From: Nocardia speluncae NBRC 108251
GTDB lineage: Bacteria > Actinomycetota > Actinomycetes > Mycobacteriales > Mycobacteriaceae
Reading direction: 5' to 3'
Assembly: GCF_001613245.1 (NCBI RefSeq)
Contig: NZ_BDBZ01000002.1
Span: 372,001 to 436,000, forward strand
DNA: 64,000 nucleotides
Translations under genes and position numbers: made by a program
Shown: one piece after another, positions 51,328 to 60,807 of the stretch
Numbering within the stretch: the first letter of the stretch is position 1
Layout of the letters: the number at the start of each line of letters is the position of its first letter
The notes under the pieces: generated by a model
Databases searched by the model: none
Told to the model about the DNA's origin: nothing
What the model saw: the letters and a program-made list of their open reading frames with translations, nothing else

Positions 51328-53069
51328 CCGTGCGGACCGGGAAACTCTGGGGTGTCGGGCTGGGGCCCGGGGACCCCGAACTGGTGACGGTGAAAGCGGC
51401 GCGGATCATCGCCGAGGCCGATGTGATCGCGTTTCACAGCGCCCGCCACGGGCGCAGTATTTCGCGCGGGATCGCGCAACCGTATATGCGGCCGGGTCAG
51501 CTCGAGGAGCATCTGATCTATCCGGTGACCACCGAGAGCACCGACCATCCGGGCGGCTATCAGGGCGCCATCGACGAGTTCTATGCCGCGGCCGCCGAGC
51601 GGCTGGCCACGCATCTGGCGGCGGGTCGCTCGGTGGCACTGCTGGCTGCGGGGGATCCGCTGTTCTACAGCTCCTATATGCATATGCACCGGCGGCTGGC
51701 CGGCCGGTTCGAGGCGGAGATCATTCCGGGTATCACCTCGGTGAGCGCGGCGACAGCAGCCCTGGGTACGCCGCTCGTCGAAGGCGAACAGGTTCTCACC
51801 GTGCTGCCCGGCACCATGGCACCGGACGAACTCACCCGCCGGCTCGCCGACAGCGATGCGGCCGCGATCATGAAACTCGGCCGCACCTATCCGGCCGTCC
51901 GTAAGGCGCTGGCCGACTCCGGCCGGCTCGACCGCGCCTACTACGTGGAACGAGCAAGCACCGGCCGTGAACGCGTTCTGGCCGCCGGCGATGTCGACGA
52001 ATCACAGGTCCCTTATTTCGCGATCACCATCGTGCCGGGGCCGGAACCGACGACCGTACTGCCCGCGGCCGAACGTTTCGGGGCGACGCCGTCGGAGGAA
52101 ACCGGCGCGGGCCACGGCCTGCACTCCGCCGGCACAGGGGGGGTGACCGCCGAACCGGCCACGGCTCCCGGCACAAACTTCGACAGCGGCCGGTCGACTC
52201 AGGACCGGCAGACCGGCGACGACGGCGAACGGACAACAGCGCCGACCGGCGCCGGCCCGAGCTCCGCATCCGAAGCCCACAACTTACGCCGCGAACCGGG
52301 ACTTACGGCGCAATCCGGAACGGGCACGGGTGAGGTCGTCGTCGTCGGACTCGGCCCGGGCGATATCGCATGGACCACCCCGGAAGTCACCGCGGCGCTC
52401 ACCGCTGCGACCGATCTCGTCGGCTACACCACCTATATCGACCGGGTCCCCGTGCGCGCCGGCCAGCGCCGCCACGCCAGCGATAACCGGGTGGAATCCG
52501 AACGCGCCGCGATGGCTCTGGATCTCGCTGCGCGGGGCGGGCGGGTGGCCGTGGTGTCCTCCGGTGATCCCGGGGTGTTCGCCATGGCGGCCGCGGTGCT
52601 CGAAGAATCCGCCGACCCGCAGTGGGCGGGGGTGCCGGTGCGGGTGCTGCCGGGGGTGACGGCAGCGAATGCCGTGGCCAGCCGGGTGGGCGCACCCCTG
52701 GGCCACGATTACGCGACCCTCTCGCTGTCGGATCGGCTGAAACCGTGGGAGGTGGTGGCGCGACGGCTGGCCGCGGTCGCCGCCGCCGATATGGCGATCG
52801 CGGTGTACAACCCGGCGTCCAGTAAACGCAGCTGGCAGGTCGGGGCGATGAAGGACATCCTGCTCGAGCACCGCACGCCGGAAACTCCGGTGGTACTCGG
52901 ACGCGATGTCGGAGGTCCACAGGAGTCGGTGCGAGTGGTGCCGCTCGGCGAGCTCGATCCCGCCGAGGTGGATATGCGTACCCTGCTGATCATCGGCGCC
53001 TCCACCACCTCCGTGGTCGGTGGCGACGACGCGCTGCGGGTTTTCACGGCACGGCGATATCACGGCTGA
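51324..53069 (+). CDS. cobIJ: CobIJ fusion: precorrin-2 C20- and precorrin-3B C17-methyltransferase
   Basis: One 581-residue protein with two SAM-dependent tetrapyrrole methylases. Residues 1-~250 are CobI ([54 protein letters not shown]). Residues ~337-581 are CobJ ([59 protein letters not shown]). The fusion is known in mycobacteria (Rv2066). Odd here is a linker of ~85 residues (251-336) rich in Gly, Thr, Ser, Glu, likely disordered. Coupled to cobH by an ATGA overlap. Confidence 0.95.
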   Translation: MTVRTGKLWGVGLGPGDPELVTVKAARIIAEADVIAFHSARHGRSISRGIAQPYMRPGQLEEHLIYPVTTESTDHPGGYQGAIDEFYAAAAERLATHLAAGRSVALLAAGDPLFYSSYMHMHRRLAGRFEAEIIPGITSVSAATAALGTPLVEGEQVLTVLPGTMAPDELTRRLADSDAAAIMKLGRTYPAVRKALADSGRLDRAYYVERASTGRERVLAAGDVDESQVPYFAITIVPGPEPTTVLPAAERFGATPSEETGAGHGLHSAGTGGVTAEPATAPGTNFDSGRSTQDRQTGDDGERTTAPTGAGPSSASEAHNLRREPGLTAQSGTGTGEVVVVGLGPGDIAWTTPEVTAALTAATDLVGYTTYIDRVPVRAGQRRHASDNRVESERAAMALDLAARGGRVAVVSSGDPGVFAMAAAVLEESADPQWAGVPVRVLPGVTAANAVASRVGAPLGHDYATLSLSDRLKPWEVVARRLAAVAAADMAIAVYNPASSKRSWQVGAMKDILLEHRTPETPVVLGRDVGGPQESVRVVPLGELDPAEVDMRTLLIIGASTTSVVGGDDALRVFTARRYHG

Positions 53070-53086
53070 AGCCTCGATCCGATAGC

Positions 53087-53101
53087 ATTCCACTATGGAA
53101 T
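53087..53101. promoter_or_regulatory. Palindrome before PadR gene
   Basis: ATTCCA-CTA-TGGAAT forms a perfect dyad 18 nt after the cobIJ stop and 25 nt before the PadR GTG. A likely autoregulatory operator of the PadR protein. Confidence 0.55.
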
Positions 53102-53125
53102 AACGTCGGAGAAAGGGGTCACGCG

Positions 53126-53650
53126 GTGAACGGCAATCGGAAGCGGCCATTGAACTCCACGGCCGCCTCTTTGCTGGGTTTCCTGCACGAGGGCCCGATG
53201 TCCGGATGGGATCTGGTGACTCTCGCTCAGGAACGGATCGGCGATTTCTGGACCATCACCCAGAGTCAGGTCTACCGGGAACTGGCCACCATGGACGCGG
53301 CGGGTCTGGTGCTGAAAGGGGAAGCCGGTGCCCGGGAACGCACCCCGTATCGGATCACCGATGCCGGGCGCGCGGAGTTCGCCGAGTGGATCGCCCGCGA
53401 TCCGGGCGCGGAGACCATCCGATTCCCGCTGCTGCTCACCCTGCATTTCGGCGGTCATCTGGACCGCGCGCACCTGGCCGCCATCATCGACAACAGCCGA
53501 AAAGTGCATCAGGAACGGCTGGACCGGTACCAGGTCGACTCGGCGCGGACAATGCCCCCGTACGCGCGCGCCACCCTGGAGTTCGGGATCGGTTACGAAC
53601 GCGCTGTTCTGGAGTGGTTCGACCGGTTACCGGAGCTCCTGAACCCCTGA
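53126..53650 (+). CDS. PadR-family transcriptional regulator
   Basis: A 174-residue PadR regulator. The winged helix has NSTAASLLGFLHEGPMSGWDLVTLAQERIGDFWTITQSQVYRELATMDAAGLV and the wing RTPYRITDAG. A C-terminal Vir_C-like helical domain follows, with GIGYERAVLEWFDRLPELL at the end. The start is GTG. It is only distantly similar to the PadR at 3701. It lies downstream of cobIJ but has its own spacer and palindrome, so it is probably independent of the cobalamin genes. Confidence 0.88.
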   Translation: MNGNRKRPLNSTAASLLGFLHEGPMSGWDLVTLAQERIGDFWTITQSQVYRELATMDAAGLVLKGEAGARERTPYRITDAGRAEFAEWIARDPGAETIRFPLLLTLHFGGHLDRAHLAAIIDNSRKVHQERLDRYQVDSARTMPPYARATLEFGIGYERAVLEWFDRLPELLNP

Positions 53651-53977
53651 GATCGGCGCCGCGGCCGACTTTCCGCCGCTTCCCGGACGAGCCGCCTGTC
53701 TCCGGTAGGGCTCAGGCGCCCGCCCGCAACGTCCCGTTCCTCGCCGCCGGAACAGGTAATCGGGGGTTGGCCACGGCCACAGCACCGAACGACCACGAAG
53801 CCGGCTCCGGCCTCCGGGGCTCATCGGCACGGCTCCACAGAACGACCGGATCGACTGCAATCCCGTTGTCCGATCGCACCACGCACGGGCGGTACCGAGC
53901 GTCGACCGCACCCGCTGCCCCAGGTGTACTCGCCCAGCGGAAGTCAGGCCCGTCCCTGCACCTATCGGGTAGCCGCG
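53651..53977. other. Spacer between convergent PadR gene and cobK
   Basis: 327 nt with no supported gene. In M. tuberculosis this interval carries Rv2067c, blaC and sigC, none of which is visible here. A TATAAT string at 53979 overlaps the cobK stop and lacks a -35 partner. Confidence 0.45.
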
Positions 53978-54739
53978 CTATAATGACCGATTGCGTTGCG
54001 TGGCAGCATAAGCGATGACCCATGCATGCGCGGCGCCGACGGACGCGACCTCGACGAACCCGGGAGGCACCTGCGGCCGATCGACCATGACGACAGGTAC
54101 GCCCGCATGCCGGGCCGCGACGAGTTTGGCCGCGGTGGCCGCACCGCCGCTGTCCTTGGTGACGAGCACGTCGAGACGGTGTTCCGCAAGCAACGCGCTT
54201 TCCGACTCCACCGTGAACGGGCCGCGGGCGAGCAGGATCTCGTGGCGCGGCGGCAGCGCGGCTTCGGGTGGATCGATAGCGCGGATCAGATACCACGGGC
54301 GGTTGTATCCGGCGAAAGCACCGACCCCTTGCCGGCCGATCGTCAGCAGGATCCGGTCACCGGTGTCCGCCGATACCCGTGCGGCCGCGGCCAGGTCCGG
54401 AACCCGCAGCCAGTGGTCGCCGGGTCCGGCAGTCCAGCCCGGGCGGCTGAGCCGGACCATGGGCAGACTCAACTCCGCACACACCCGCGCCGCATGCGCG
54501 GTCATGGTGGCGGCGAACGGATGGGTGGCGTCGAGGACAAGCTCTATTTCGTTGCCCGTCAGCCACTTCCGCAGCCCCTCGACACCACCGAAGCCGCCGA
54601 CCCGAACGGTCCCGCCGGGACGTACCGGATCGGATACTCGACCGGCGAGCGAGGACACGATCTCGAGTCCTCGCTCGCCGGCCAGTGCACGGGCCAGTTC
54701 CCGTGCCTCCCCGGTACCGCCCAGCAGCAGAATTCTCAG
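53978..54739 (-). CDS. cobK: Precorrin-6A reductase CobK (CTG start likely)
   Basis: Reduces precorrin-6A to dihydro-precorrin-6 with NADPH. Residues visible: VSSLAGRVSDP, TVRVGGFGG, LVLDATHPFAATMTAHAARVC, LTIGRQGVGAF and VTKDSGGAAT, all diagnostic. The first GTG of the open frame (54658) would cut off the NADPH-binding strand. Reading upstream in frame gives LRILLLGGTGEARELARALA, the missing Rossmann motif, starting at CTG 54737-54739, which overlaps the stop of the upstream gene. With it the protein is 253 residues, the normal length. No ATG/GTG/TTG is available in between. Confidence 0.88.
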   Translation of the reverse strand: MRILLLGGTGEARELARALAGERGLEIVSSLAGRVSDPVRPGGTVRVGGFGGVEGLRKWLTGNEIELVLDATHPFAATMTAHAARVCAELSLPMVRLSRPGWTAGPGDHWLRVPDLAAAARVSADTGDRILLTIGRQGVGAFAGYNRPWYLIRAIDPPEAALPPRHEILLARGPFTVESESALLAEHRLDVLVTKDSGGAATAAKLVAARHAGVPVVMVDRPQVPPGFVEVASVGAAHAWVIAYAATQRNRSL

Positions 54740-55230
54740 GGCTGCCCACTGAAGTAGGCCATGGCCGAATCCAGCAGCGGCGGCCCACCGGCCACCGCGA
54801 GTCCGATACCGGCGCCGATGATGGCACCGGGCGCACCCGCCACCGGGGTGGCCTGCGGGGTGAGGGTCAGCCGGCGGCTGTCCTCGTCGATGGTGGCGGC
54901 GACAGCGACCACCTCACCGCCGGTCTGCTGGTTCAGCGGGATACTGGTGCGGCATTCGCCCGCGGCACTGGTCAGCACCACCGCGTTGTTGGCGGCATCC
55001 AGACTGAACGCACCCCCGGAAACCGTGGTGACCAGCGATTTACCGGCCTCTGCGAGCGCCAGGGTGTAATCGAGGCCGCCGCGATCGTGGCCGGTTACTT
55101 CCGGTACCGCGTTCGCCGACTGTTCAACGGCCGGCGCCGCGGGGGCAGGAGCGGCGTAGCCGGTGCCGGCTCCGATCCCGGTCGCGGCGGCCGCCATAAT
55201 CGCGGTGGCGGCGAATCTTCTGTACTTCAC
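54736..55230 (-). CDS. Small secreted protein of unknown function in cob cluster
   Basis: A 164-residue exported protein I do not recognise. The signal peptide MKYRRFAATAIMAAAATGIGAGTGYA is cleaved near AAPAPA. The mature part has a beta-rich domain (DYTLALAEAGKSLVTTVSGGAFSLD...NAVVLTSAAGECRTSIPLNQ...TIDEDSRRLTLTPQ) and a hydrophobic Gly-rich C-terminal segment (GAPGAIIGAGIGLAVAGGPPLL). It sits exactly between cobL and cobK, where M. tuberculosis has cobM, and its stop codon overlaps the cobK CTG. It is not a tetrapyrrole methylase. Its role, if any, in cobalamin metabolism is unknown. Confidence 0.8.
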   Translation of the reverse strand: MKYRRFAATAIMAAAATGIGAGTGYAAPAPAAPAVEQSANAVPEVTGHDRGGLDYTLALAEAGKSLVTTVSGGAFSLDAANNAVVLTSAAGECRTSIPLNQQTGGEVVAVAATIDEDSRRLTLTPQATPVAGAPGAIIGAGIGLAVAGGPPLLDSAMAYFSGQP

Positions 55231-55346
55231 TCGTGTTCTCCGACGTTACGCGCAAGCCCGGTGACCCACGCTCGGAACGCACAGTGACATTACTCGCGCT
55301 GTCCGATTCGTCCGTTCGATTGGCACCGTCACGCAGCCGTAGCGAC

Positions 55347-56594
55347 CTATCGGCTCTTCACGACAGACCACTGTGTCACCGGTAGCTGCGGACGCCAGGT
55401 CGTGAAACGTCCCAGCGGCTCCCCGCGGTAGATCTGGAACCGGCGCAATTCTCCGCCGTGCTCCCCAGCCCACGCGGCCAACAGCGACTCCGATTCCGCA
55501 GTGACCGCATTGGCCACGAGCCGCCCACCCGCGGGCAGCCGCGACCAGCATCGTTCGAATAATTGCGGCGTGGTGAGGCCGCCCCCGAGAAAGATCGCGT
55601 CGGGGGTTCCCGCAACTGCGTCGGCCGCGAGTTCGGCAGCCGCCTCACCGCGCACCTCGATGTCGGGGACGCCCAGTGCGCGGGCATTTCCGGCGATCTG
55701 TTCGCGGCGCCGGTCCAGGATTTCGAAGATCACCGCCCGGCAGAACGGATGCGTGCGACACCATTCGATCGCAATACTGCCGGAACCGCCGCCGATATCC
55801 CACAGGGTCTCGCCGGGCCCCGGCGCGAGCGCAGCGAGAGTCAGCGCTCGGATCTCCGATTTGGTGAGCTGACCGTCGCCGGTATACGCGGAATCGGGCA
55901 GCCCCGGCTGCCGGGTGCGACGCGGATGTCCGGGTTCGCCGGTCACCGCTATCGCGACAATATTGAGCGGATCACCGGGCACTTCCCGCCAGTCCGCGGC
56001 GAGGCCCGAGACGATCCGTTCGGCCGGGCCACCCAATTGCTCCAGCAACGTCACACGGGAGGGCCCGAACCCGTGAGCGCGCAACAGTTCCACGATCTCG
56101 GCGGGGGTCCCGGCGTCCGCGCTGAGGACGAGTACGCGGCGGCCGTCGATCAGTTCCGGCAGCACCCGCCGGACCGGCCGGCCGACCGCGCTCACAATGC
56201 CTACCTCGGGTAGCGGCCAGCCGAGCCGGGCGCAGGCCAGCGAGGCCGACGACGGCTGGGGCAGCACCCGCAGCGATTCGGGGCCCAGCAACCGCGCCAA
56301 GGTCGTGCCGATGCCGTAGAACATCGGGTCCCCACTGGCAAGTATCCCGAGCCGGGTGCCGCGCAGATCCGCCAGCAGACCCGGTAGCGCAGGCGCCAGC
56401 GGTGAGGGCCAGGGTTGCCGGTCGGCGGTGATCTCAGGGGGTAGCAGGGCAAGCTGCCGGTCCGACCCGAGCAGCACCGCGCATTCCCGCAATGCATCGC
56501 GCGACGTCTCCGGAAGACCCGCCCAGCCGTCGGCGCCGATACCGACCACGGGAATACGCGACCCGGCCCACCGCAACGCCGGGTCGGCGCTCAT
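55347..56594 (-). CDS. cobL: Precorrin-6Y C5,15-methyltransferase (decarboxylating) CobL
   Basis: A fusion of 415 residues. The N-terminal CbiE-type methylase spans ~1-205 (IPVVGIGADGWAGLPET, LASGDPMFYGIGTTLARLLG, LPQPSSASLACARLGWPLPE). The C-terminal CbiT-type part has TKSEIRALTLAALAPGPGETLWDIGGGSGSIAIEWCRT, DAIFLGGGLTTPQLFERCWSRL and RLVANAVTAESE. It methylates C5 and C15 and decarboxylates the acetate side chain at C12. ATG 56594 is used. It starts 115 nt after the SDR stop and ends 116 nt before the small secreted gene. Confidence 0.94.
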   Translation of the reverse strand: MSADPALRWAGSRIPVVGIGADGWAGLPETSRDALRECAVLLGSDRQLALLPPEITADRQPWPSPLAPALPGLLADLRGTRLGILASGDPMFYGIGTTLARLLGPESLRVLPQPSSASLACARLGWPLPEVGIVSAVGRPVRRVLPELIDGRRVLVLSADAGTPAEIVELLRAHGFGPSRVTLLEQLGGPAERIVSGLAADWREVPGDPLNIVAIAVTGEPGHPRRTRQPGLPDSAYTGDGQLTKSEIRALTLAALAPGPGETLWDIGGGSGSIAIEWCRTHPFCRAVIFEILDRRREQIAGNARALGVPDIEVRGEAAAELAADAVAGTPDAIFLGGGLTTPQLFERCWSRLPAGGRLVANAVTAESESLLAAWAGEHGGELRRFQIYRGEPLGRFTTWRPQLPVTQWSVVKSR

Positions 56595-56709
56595 ACCGCG
56601 CCTCCCCGGGCCGCTCCGGCAGTACCTCTCGGTCGCTCCCGGCGGGCGACACGGCACAACCAGGCCCCGACGGCGTACGGATCATGCTGCCGCCGGCCGG
56701 TGCAGGCGC

Positions 56710-57474
56710 TCACCGGGGCAGCCGCCGCCAGACTGCCTGGGGCAGCAGGCGCATTCCGAAAAACACGGGGCGCAGGATCCCGGGTATCCAGACCCGGCCC
56801 GCTCGACGGCCCAGCGCACCCACGACCGCATCGGCGACCTGGTCGGGCGTGCTGGAGAACGGCGCCGGCCGCATCCCCTCGGTCATCCGGCCGATCACGA
56901 ATCCCGGGCGGGCCAGCAGCAGATGCACCCCGGTACCGTGCAGCGCATCGGCCAGACCGCTGGCGAAACCGTCCAACCCGGCTTTGGCCGACCCGTAGAC
57001 GTAGTTCGCCCGCCGGACCCGGACCCCCGCCACCGAACTGAATACGACGATATGTCCGCTGCTCTGGGCACGGAACTCGTTGGCGAGCACGGTGAGGACG
57101 CTGAGCTGGGCTGTGTAATCGGTGTGCACCACGGCCAGCGCGTGGCCGGGGTCTGCCTCGGCCAGCGCCTGATCACCCAGTACGCCGAACGCGAGGACCG
57201 CGACACCGACCGGGCCGTAGTCGGCGACGATCTTGGCCAGCAGCGCCGGATGGCTCGCAGTGTCGATGGCATCGAATTCGACAGGATGAACCGCTGTCGC
57301 ACCGGCCGCGGTGAGCGCCGCGGTCTCGGTGTGCAGTTCTTCGCAGCGCCGTGCGGCCAGGACCACGGCCCTGCCGGGTGCCAGTCGCAGCGCCATCTGC
57401 AAACCGATTTCGCTGCGTCCACCCAGCACCAGCACTGTGCCCGGGTCGATCCCTCGTCTACGACGCACAACCAT
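56710..57474 (-). CDS. DprE2-like SDR (Rv2073c-type)
   Basis: A 254-residue SDR similar in pattern to DprE2, the reductase of decaprenylphosphoryl-ribose epimerisation: VLVLGGRSEIGLQMALRLA, VEFDAIDTASHP, VLAFGVLGDQ, VVFSSVAGVRVRRANYVYGSAKAGLDGFASGLADAL. The catalytic Tyr-x3-Lys is YGSAK. M. tuberculosis has the paralogue Rv2073c at the same place next to cobL. It is thus more likely that conserved neighbour than the true DprE2, and its substrate is unknown. Confidence 0.85.
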   Translation of the reverse strand: MVVRRRRGIDPGTVLVLGGRSEIGLQMALRLAPGRAVVLAARRCEELHTETAALTAAGATAVHPVEFDAIDTASHPALLAKIVADYGPVGVAVLAFGVLGDQALAEADPGHALAVVHTDYTAQLSVLTVLANEFRAQSSGHIVVFSSVAGVRVRRANYVYGSAKAGLDGFASGLADALHGTGVHLLLARPGFVIGRMTEGMRPAPFSSTPDQVADAVVGALGRRAGRVWIPGILRPVFFGMRLLPQAVWRRLPR

Positions 57475-57558
57475 GCGCTCAGTCTGTCATCCGGTGCGGG
57501 TCGCGGGCCGCACCGGGAGACCCCGGGTCGGGTCCAGGTCACCCGCTACGGTCCTCGT

Positions 57559-57963
57559 ATGGCAACCCATACCGTCGAATTGTCTCCCGCCGCCGTCGAG
57601 TTCCTCACCGAACGGCATCTGGCCACCCTCACCACCCTGCGTTCCGATGGCACCCCGCATGTGGTGCCGGTGGGTTTCACCTGGGATGGGACTGCCGGGC
57701 TGGTCCGCGTGATCACCAGTGGCAGTTCGGTGAAGGCCCGCAACATCCGGCGGTCCGGCTACGCCGCGGTCGGTCAGGTCGACGGCCGGCGCTGGCTCAC
57801 CTTGGAGGGCCCGGCCACGGTCCTGGACGAACCGGCGCAGGTCCGGGAAGCCGAGAGCCGCTACGCCGAGCGCTACCGCACCCCGCGGGAAAACCCGGCC
57901 CGCGTGGTACTCGCGATCGATGTTCGCCGGGTGCTGTGCGGGGTCGCCTTGCGGACGGCCTGA
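57559..57963 (+). CDS. F420-dependent PPOX protein (Rv2074-type biliverdin reductase family)
   Basis: A 134-residue split-barrel protein. It matches the M. tuberculosis Rv2074 pattern by position and motif: VEFLTERHLATLTTLRSDGTPHVVPVGFTWD, GSSVKARNIRRSGYAAVGQVDGRRWLTLEGPATV and RYRTPRENPARVVLAIDVRRVL. Rv2074 is described as an F420H2-dependent biliverdin-IX alpha reductase. The start ATG is 84 nt from the divergent SDR. A role next to cobalamin genes is suggestive (tetrapyrrole-like substrates) but inferred. Confidence 0.86.
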   Translation: MATHTVELSPAAVEFLTERHLATLTTLRSDGTPHVVPVGFTWDGTAGLVRVITSGSSVKARNIRRSGYAAVGQVDGRRWLTLEGPATVLDEPAQVREAESRYAERYRTPRENPARVVLAIDVRRVLCGVALRTA

Positions 57964-58241
57964 AGCGCCGCGTCTCGGCGTCGACGAGCCCGACGGTGGG
58001 CACTCGGGTCCCGGGCCGCCTGCCGATTCCTCATCCGAGCGCCCGGCGGCGTGCGGTCGTCGCGGGTACGACCCTGGGCCTCCGACGGCCCTGTGCTCCG
58101 TTCATACCGCCCGAAGCCGCTCAGGTGATTCGATCCGCGACCGAAGCCGACACAACCGTTCGGCCGCCGGCGGCACCGAAGACCTCATCGATGCGTCCGG
58201 CCGCCCTGTGCCGGGCGCCGACCTCCGGCCCGGTCGTGCCG

Positions 58242-59375
58242 TCAGACAGGCAGGACGGTGAGGCCGTGCGGCTGCTGGTTCATCGACACGCAACCGTCCT
58301 CGGTGACCACCACGATGTCCTCGATCCGGGCGCCCCATTCACCGGGGAAATAGATCCCCGGTTCGATACTGAAGGCCATACCGGGGCGCAACTCCAGATC
58401 GTTGCCCGCGACGATATACGGCTCCTCGTGTACCGATAGGCCGATCCCGTGCCCGGTGCGGTGGACGAACGCCGCACCGAGGCCGGCGGCCCCCAGCGGC
58501 TCGCGGGCCGCCGCGTCCACCGCCGCGGCCCGTACCCCCGGGCGGACGGCGGCCACGGCGGCGGCCTGGGCCCGTTCCAGTTCAGCGCAGCGAGCGGCGA
58601 TCTCCGGATCGGGTTCGCCGAGTACGTAGGTGCGGGTGGAATCCGAGTAGTAGCCGGGTTCCACCGGACCGCCGATATCGATGACCACCACATCACCGGC
58701 CTCGATTCGCCGGTCCGACACCTCGTGGTGCGGTATGGCACCGTTGGGCCCACTGCCGACGATGACGAACTCGGCCCCGGTATGCCCTTCGGCCACGATC
58801 GCGTCGTTGATATCCTTCCCGACCTCGGACTCGGTGCGCCCCACCTGCAGGAATTCACCCATCCGGGCATGGACGCGGTCGATGGCGGCGCCCGCGCGGC
58901 GCAGCGCTTCGATCTCCGCGTCGTCCTTGATCATGCGCAGCTCCCGCAGGACCGGGGTCGCCGAGACGGGCAGCCCGCTGAAACTGTGCGCCAGCGGCAG
59001 GAGATGTAGCGCGGGCATCGCATCCGCGACCGCCACCCGCGACCCGATATGCAACACCGACTGCACCAGGTCGTAGGGGTTCACGCCATCCACCCAGTCC
59101 AGGACCCGCAGCCCCAGCTCGTCGACGGCGGACTCCTGCAACCCGGCGACCTCCAGCTTCGGTACCACGACCGAGGGGGTGGCCTTGTCGGAGGTGATCA
59201 CCAGGCAGGTGAGCCGCTCGAACGATTGCGCGGACGATCCGATGAGATACCGCAGGTCGGGGCCGGGAGTGATGAGCAGTGCATCCAGGTGCGCTTCGCG
59301 GATCAGCTGTACCGCCCGCTCCAGCCGCTGCTCGTAGATTTCCGCCGCGAACCGTGACTCCGTGTGCGCGCTCAT
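58242..59375 (-). CDS. pepE: Xaa-Pro dipeptidase/aminopeptidase (PepE/PepQ type)
   Basis: A 377-residue M24B metallopeptidase (pita-bread fold) cleaving Xaa-Pro bonds. Metal ligands: the Asp in VVVIDIGGPVEPGYYSDSTRTY (two Asp), the His in HRTGHGIGLSVHEEPYI, and the Glu in FSIEPGIY and ARIEDIVVV. The N-terminal creatinase-like domain spans residues ~1-150. ATG 59375 is chosen because the upstream extension is low-complexity. It is the positional counterpart of Rv2089c and is divergent from the exonuclease gene. Confidence 0.92.
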   Translation of the reverse strand: MSAHTESRFAAEIYEQRLERAVQLIREAHLDALLITPGPDLRYLIGSSAQSFERLTCLVITSDKATPSVVVPKLEVAGLQESAVDELGLRVLDWVDGVNPYDLVQSVLHIGSRVAVADAMPALHLLPLAHSFSGLPVSATPVLRELRMIKDDAEIEALRRAGAAIDRVHARMGEFLQVGRTESEVGKDINDAIVAEGHTGAEFVIVGSGPNGAIPHHEVSDRRIEAGDVVVIDIGGPVEPGYYSDSTRTYVLGEPDPEIAARCAELERAQAAAVAAVRPGVRAAAVDAAAREPLGAAGLGAAFVHRTGHGIGLSVHEEPYIVAGNDLELRPGMAFSIEPGIYFPGEWGARIEDIVVVTEDGCVSMNQQPHGLTVLPV

Positions 59376-59446
59376 GATCTCGAACTTACCCGGTGTCCGG
59401 GGGCGGTACACCGGATCCGTCGGTGCCGCCCGGTAGATTCCGGCGG

Positions 59447-60415
59447 GTGACTACGACCGAATCCGCACCGCGTCCACTGCTGCTGCTGGACGGAGCGAGT
59501 CTGTGGTTCCGGGCTTTCCACGCCATCCCGGACAAGATCACCGCGCCGGACGGCAGATCGGTGAACGCTCTGCGCGGGTTCACCGATATGGTGGCCGCGC
59601 TCATCACCCGGTACCGTCCCGCCCGCCTGGTGGTCTGCCTCGATCTGGATTGGCGCCCACAGTTCCGGGTGGATCTGGTGCCGACCTACAAAACGCATCG
59701 CCTGGATACCTCCCCGGCCGCCGACCCGGGCGCCGAGGTAGTACCGGACCGGTTGACACCGCAGGTCGAGATGATTCTGGAGGTGCTCGCCGCCGCCGGT
59801 ATCGCCACCGGCGGCGCGGCCGGCCTCGAGGCCGACGATGTGCTCGGCACCCTGGCCTTCACCGAACGCACCGATCCGGTGGTCGTAGTCAGCGGCGACC
59901 GTGATCTGCTGCAAGTCGTGCGCGATACACCCGAACCGCCGGTCCGGGTGCTCTATGCCGGTCGGGGGCTGGCCAAGGCAGAGCTCTTCGGCCCCACCGA
60001 GATAGCGGCCAAATACGGTGTACCGCCGGAGAACGCAGGCCCCGCCTATGCCGATATGGCCACATTGCGTGGTGATTCGTCCGATGGGCTGCCCGGCGCG
60101 GCCGGGATCGGCGAGAAGACCGCTGCCACCCTGATCAGCCGGTTCGGCTCGCTCGAGGCGTTACGCGCCGCTGTGGACGATCCCGGCGCCGAGCTCGCCC
60201 AGGGTATCCGCGCCAAACTCCGTGCCGCCGCCGCCTACCTCGACGCCGCGGCCCCGGTGGTGCGCGTGGTCCGCGACGCGGATGTGATCCTGTCCCGCCC
60301 GGATACGCTGCATCCCATCCCCGCCGACGCCGATGCGCTCCAGGAACTGGCCTCGACCTACAACGCCGAAAGCCCCGTCAAACGCTTGATCGCAGCCCTC
60401 GCGACTTGCGCCTGA
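59447..60415 (+). CDS. 5'-3' exonuclease (Pol I N-domain-like)
   Basis: A 322-residue FEN-type nuclease resembling the separate 5'-3' exonuclease domain of DNA polymerase I. Metal-binding acidic motifs: [66 protein letters not shown] and the helix-hairpin-helix [24 protein letters not shown]. It acts in RNA primer removal or repair. The start is GTG 59447. Positional counterpart of Rv2090. Confidence 0.93.
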   Translation: MTTTESAPRPLLLLDGASLWFRAFHAIPDKITAPDGRSVNALRGFTDMVAALITRYRPARLVVCLDLDWRPQFRVDLVPTYKTHRLDTSPAADPGAEVVPDRLTPQVEMILEVLAAAGIATGGAAGLEADDVLGTLAFTERTDPVVVVSGDRDLLQVVRDTPEPPVRVLYAGRGLAKAELFGPTEIAAKYGVPPENAGPAYADMATLRGDSSDGLPGAAGIGEKTAATLISRFGSLEALRAAVDDPGAELAQGIRAKLRAAAAYLDAAAPVVRVVRDADVILSRPDTLHPIPADADALQELASTYNAESPVKRLIAALATCA

Positions 60416-60807
60416 CAGTCCGCGACCGGGCGCCTGGAAAGGTCCCGGAGCCTGGCAGACCACAGCCGAATCCGCCGAACCGGAGGCGGGGACGGAACTC
60501 GGCCAGGCATGCGCCCACCAGGGCTGCGTACCGAACCGAACGCCCCCGTGGACGTGCAGCATGAACCACAGCGCGGCGGTGCCGACCGCGACCACGATGG
60601 ATGGCGGACCGGGCCCGTATCCCTGCGGCTGCGTAGATCTCGGCGAGGTACTCGCAGTTCGACCCGCGCAGAGCCCACCATGCTCATCACAACCCGTTAA
60701 ATGCGCATATCGTCATATGGAGATGGTGATCCCTGGACCAGCGACGTGAGGGATGGACAACTCCGGGAGCCGAGTCCGTCGAGGCCCTGAAACGGTTCAC
60801 CCTCCCC
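60416..60807. other. Spacer after the exonuclease gene
   Basis: 392 nt without a convincing gene. One patch around 60695-60735 is AT-rich and has GCATATCGTCATATGG-like sequence but no clear function. The region ends in the large hairpin at 60808. Confidence 0.45.

Noticed and set aside
53971..53990. TATAAT string that looks like a -10 box
   Set aside because: It overlaps the end of cobK, has no -35 at the right distance and no gene downstream on that strand.
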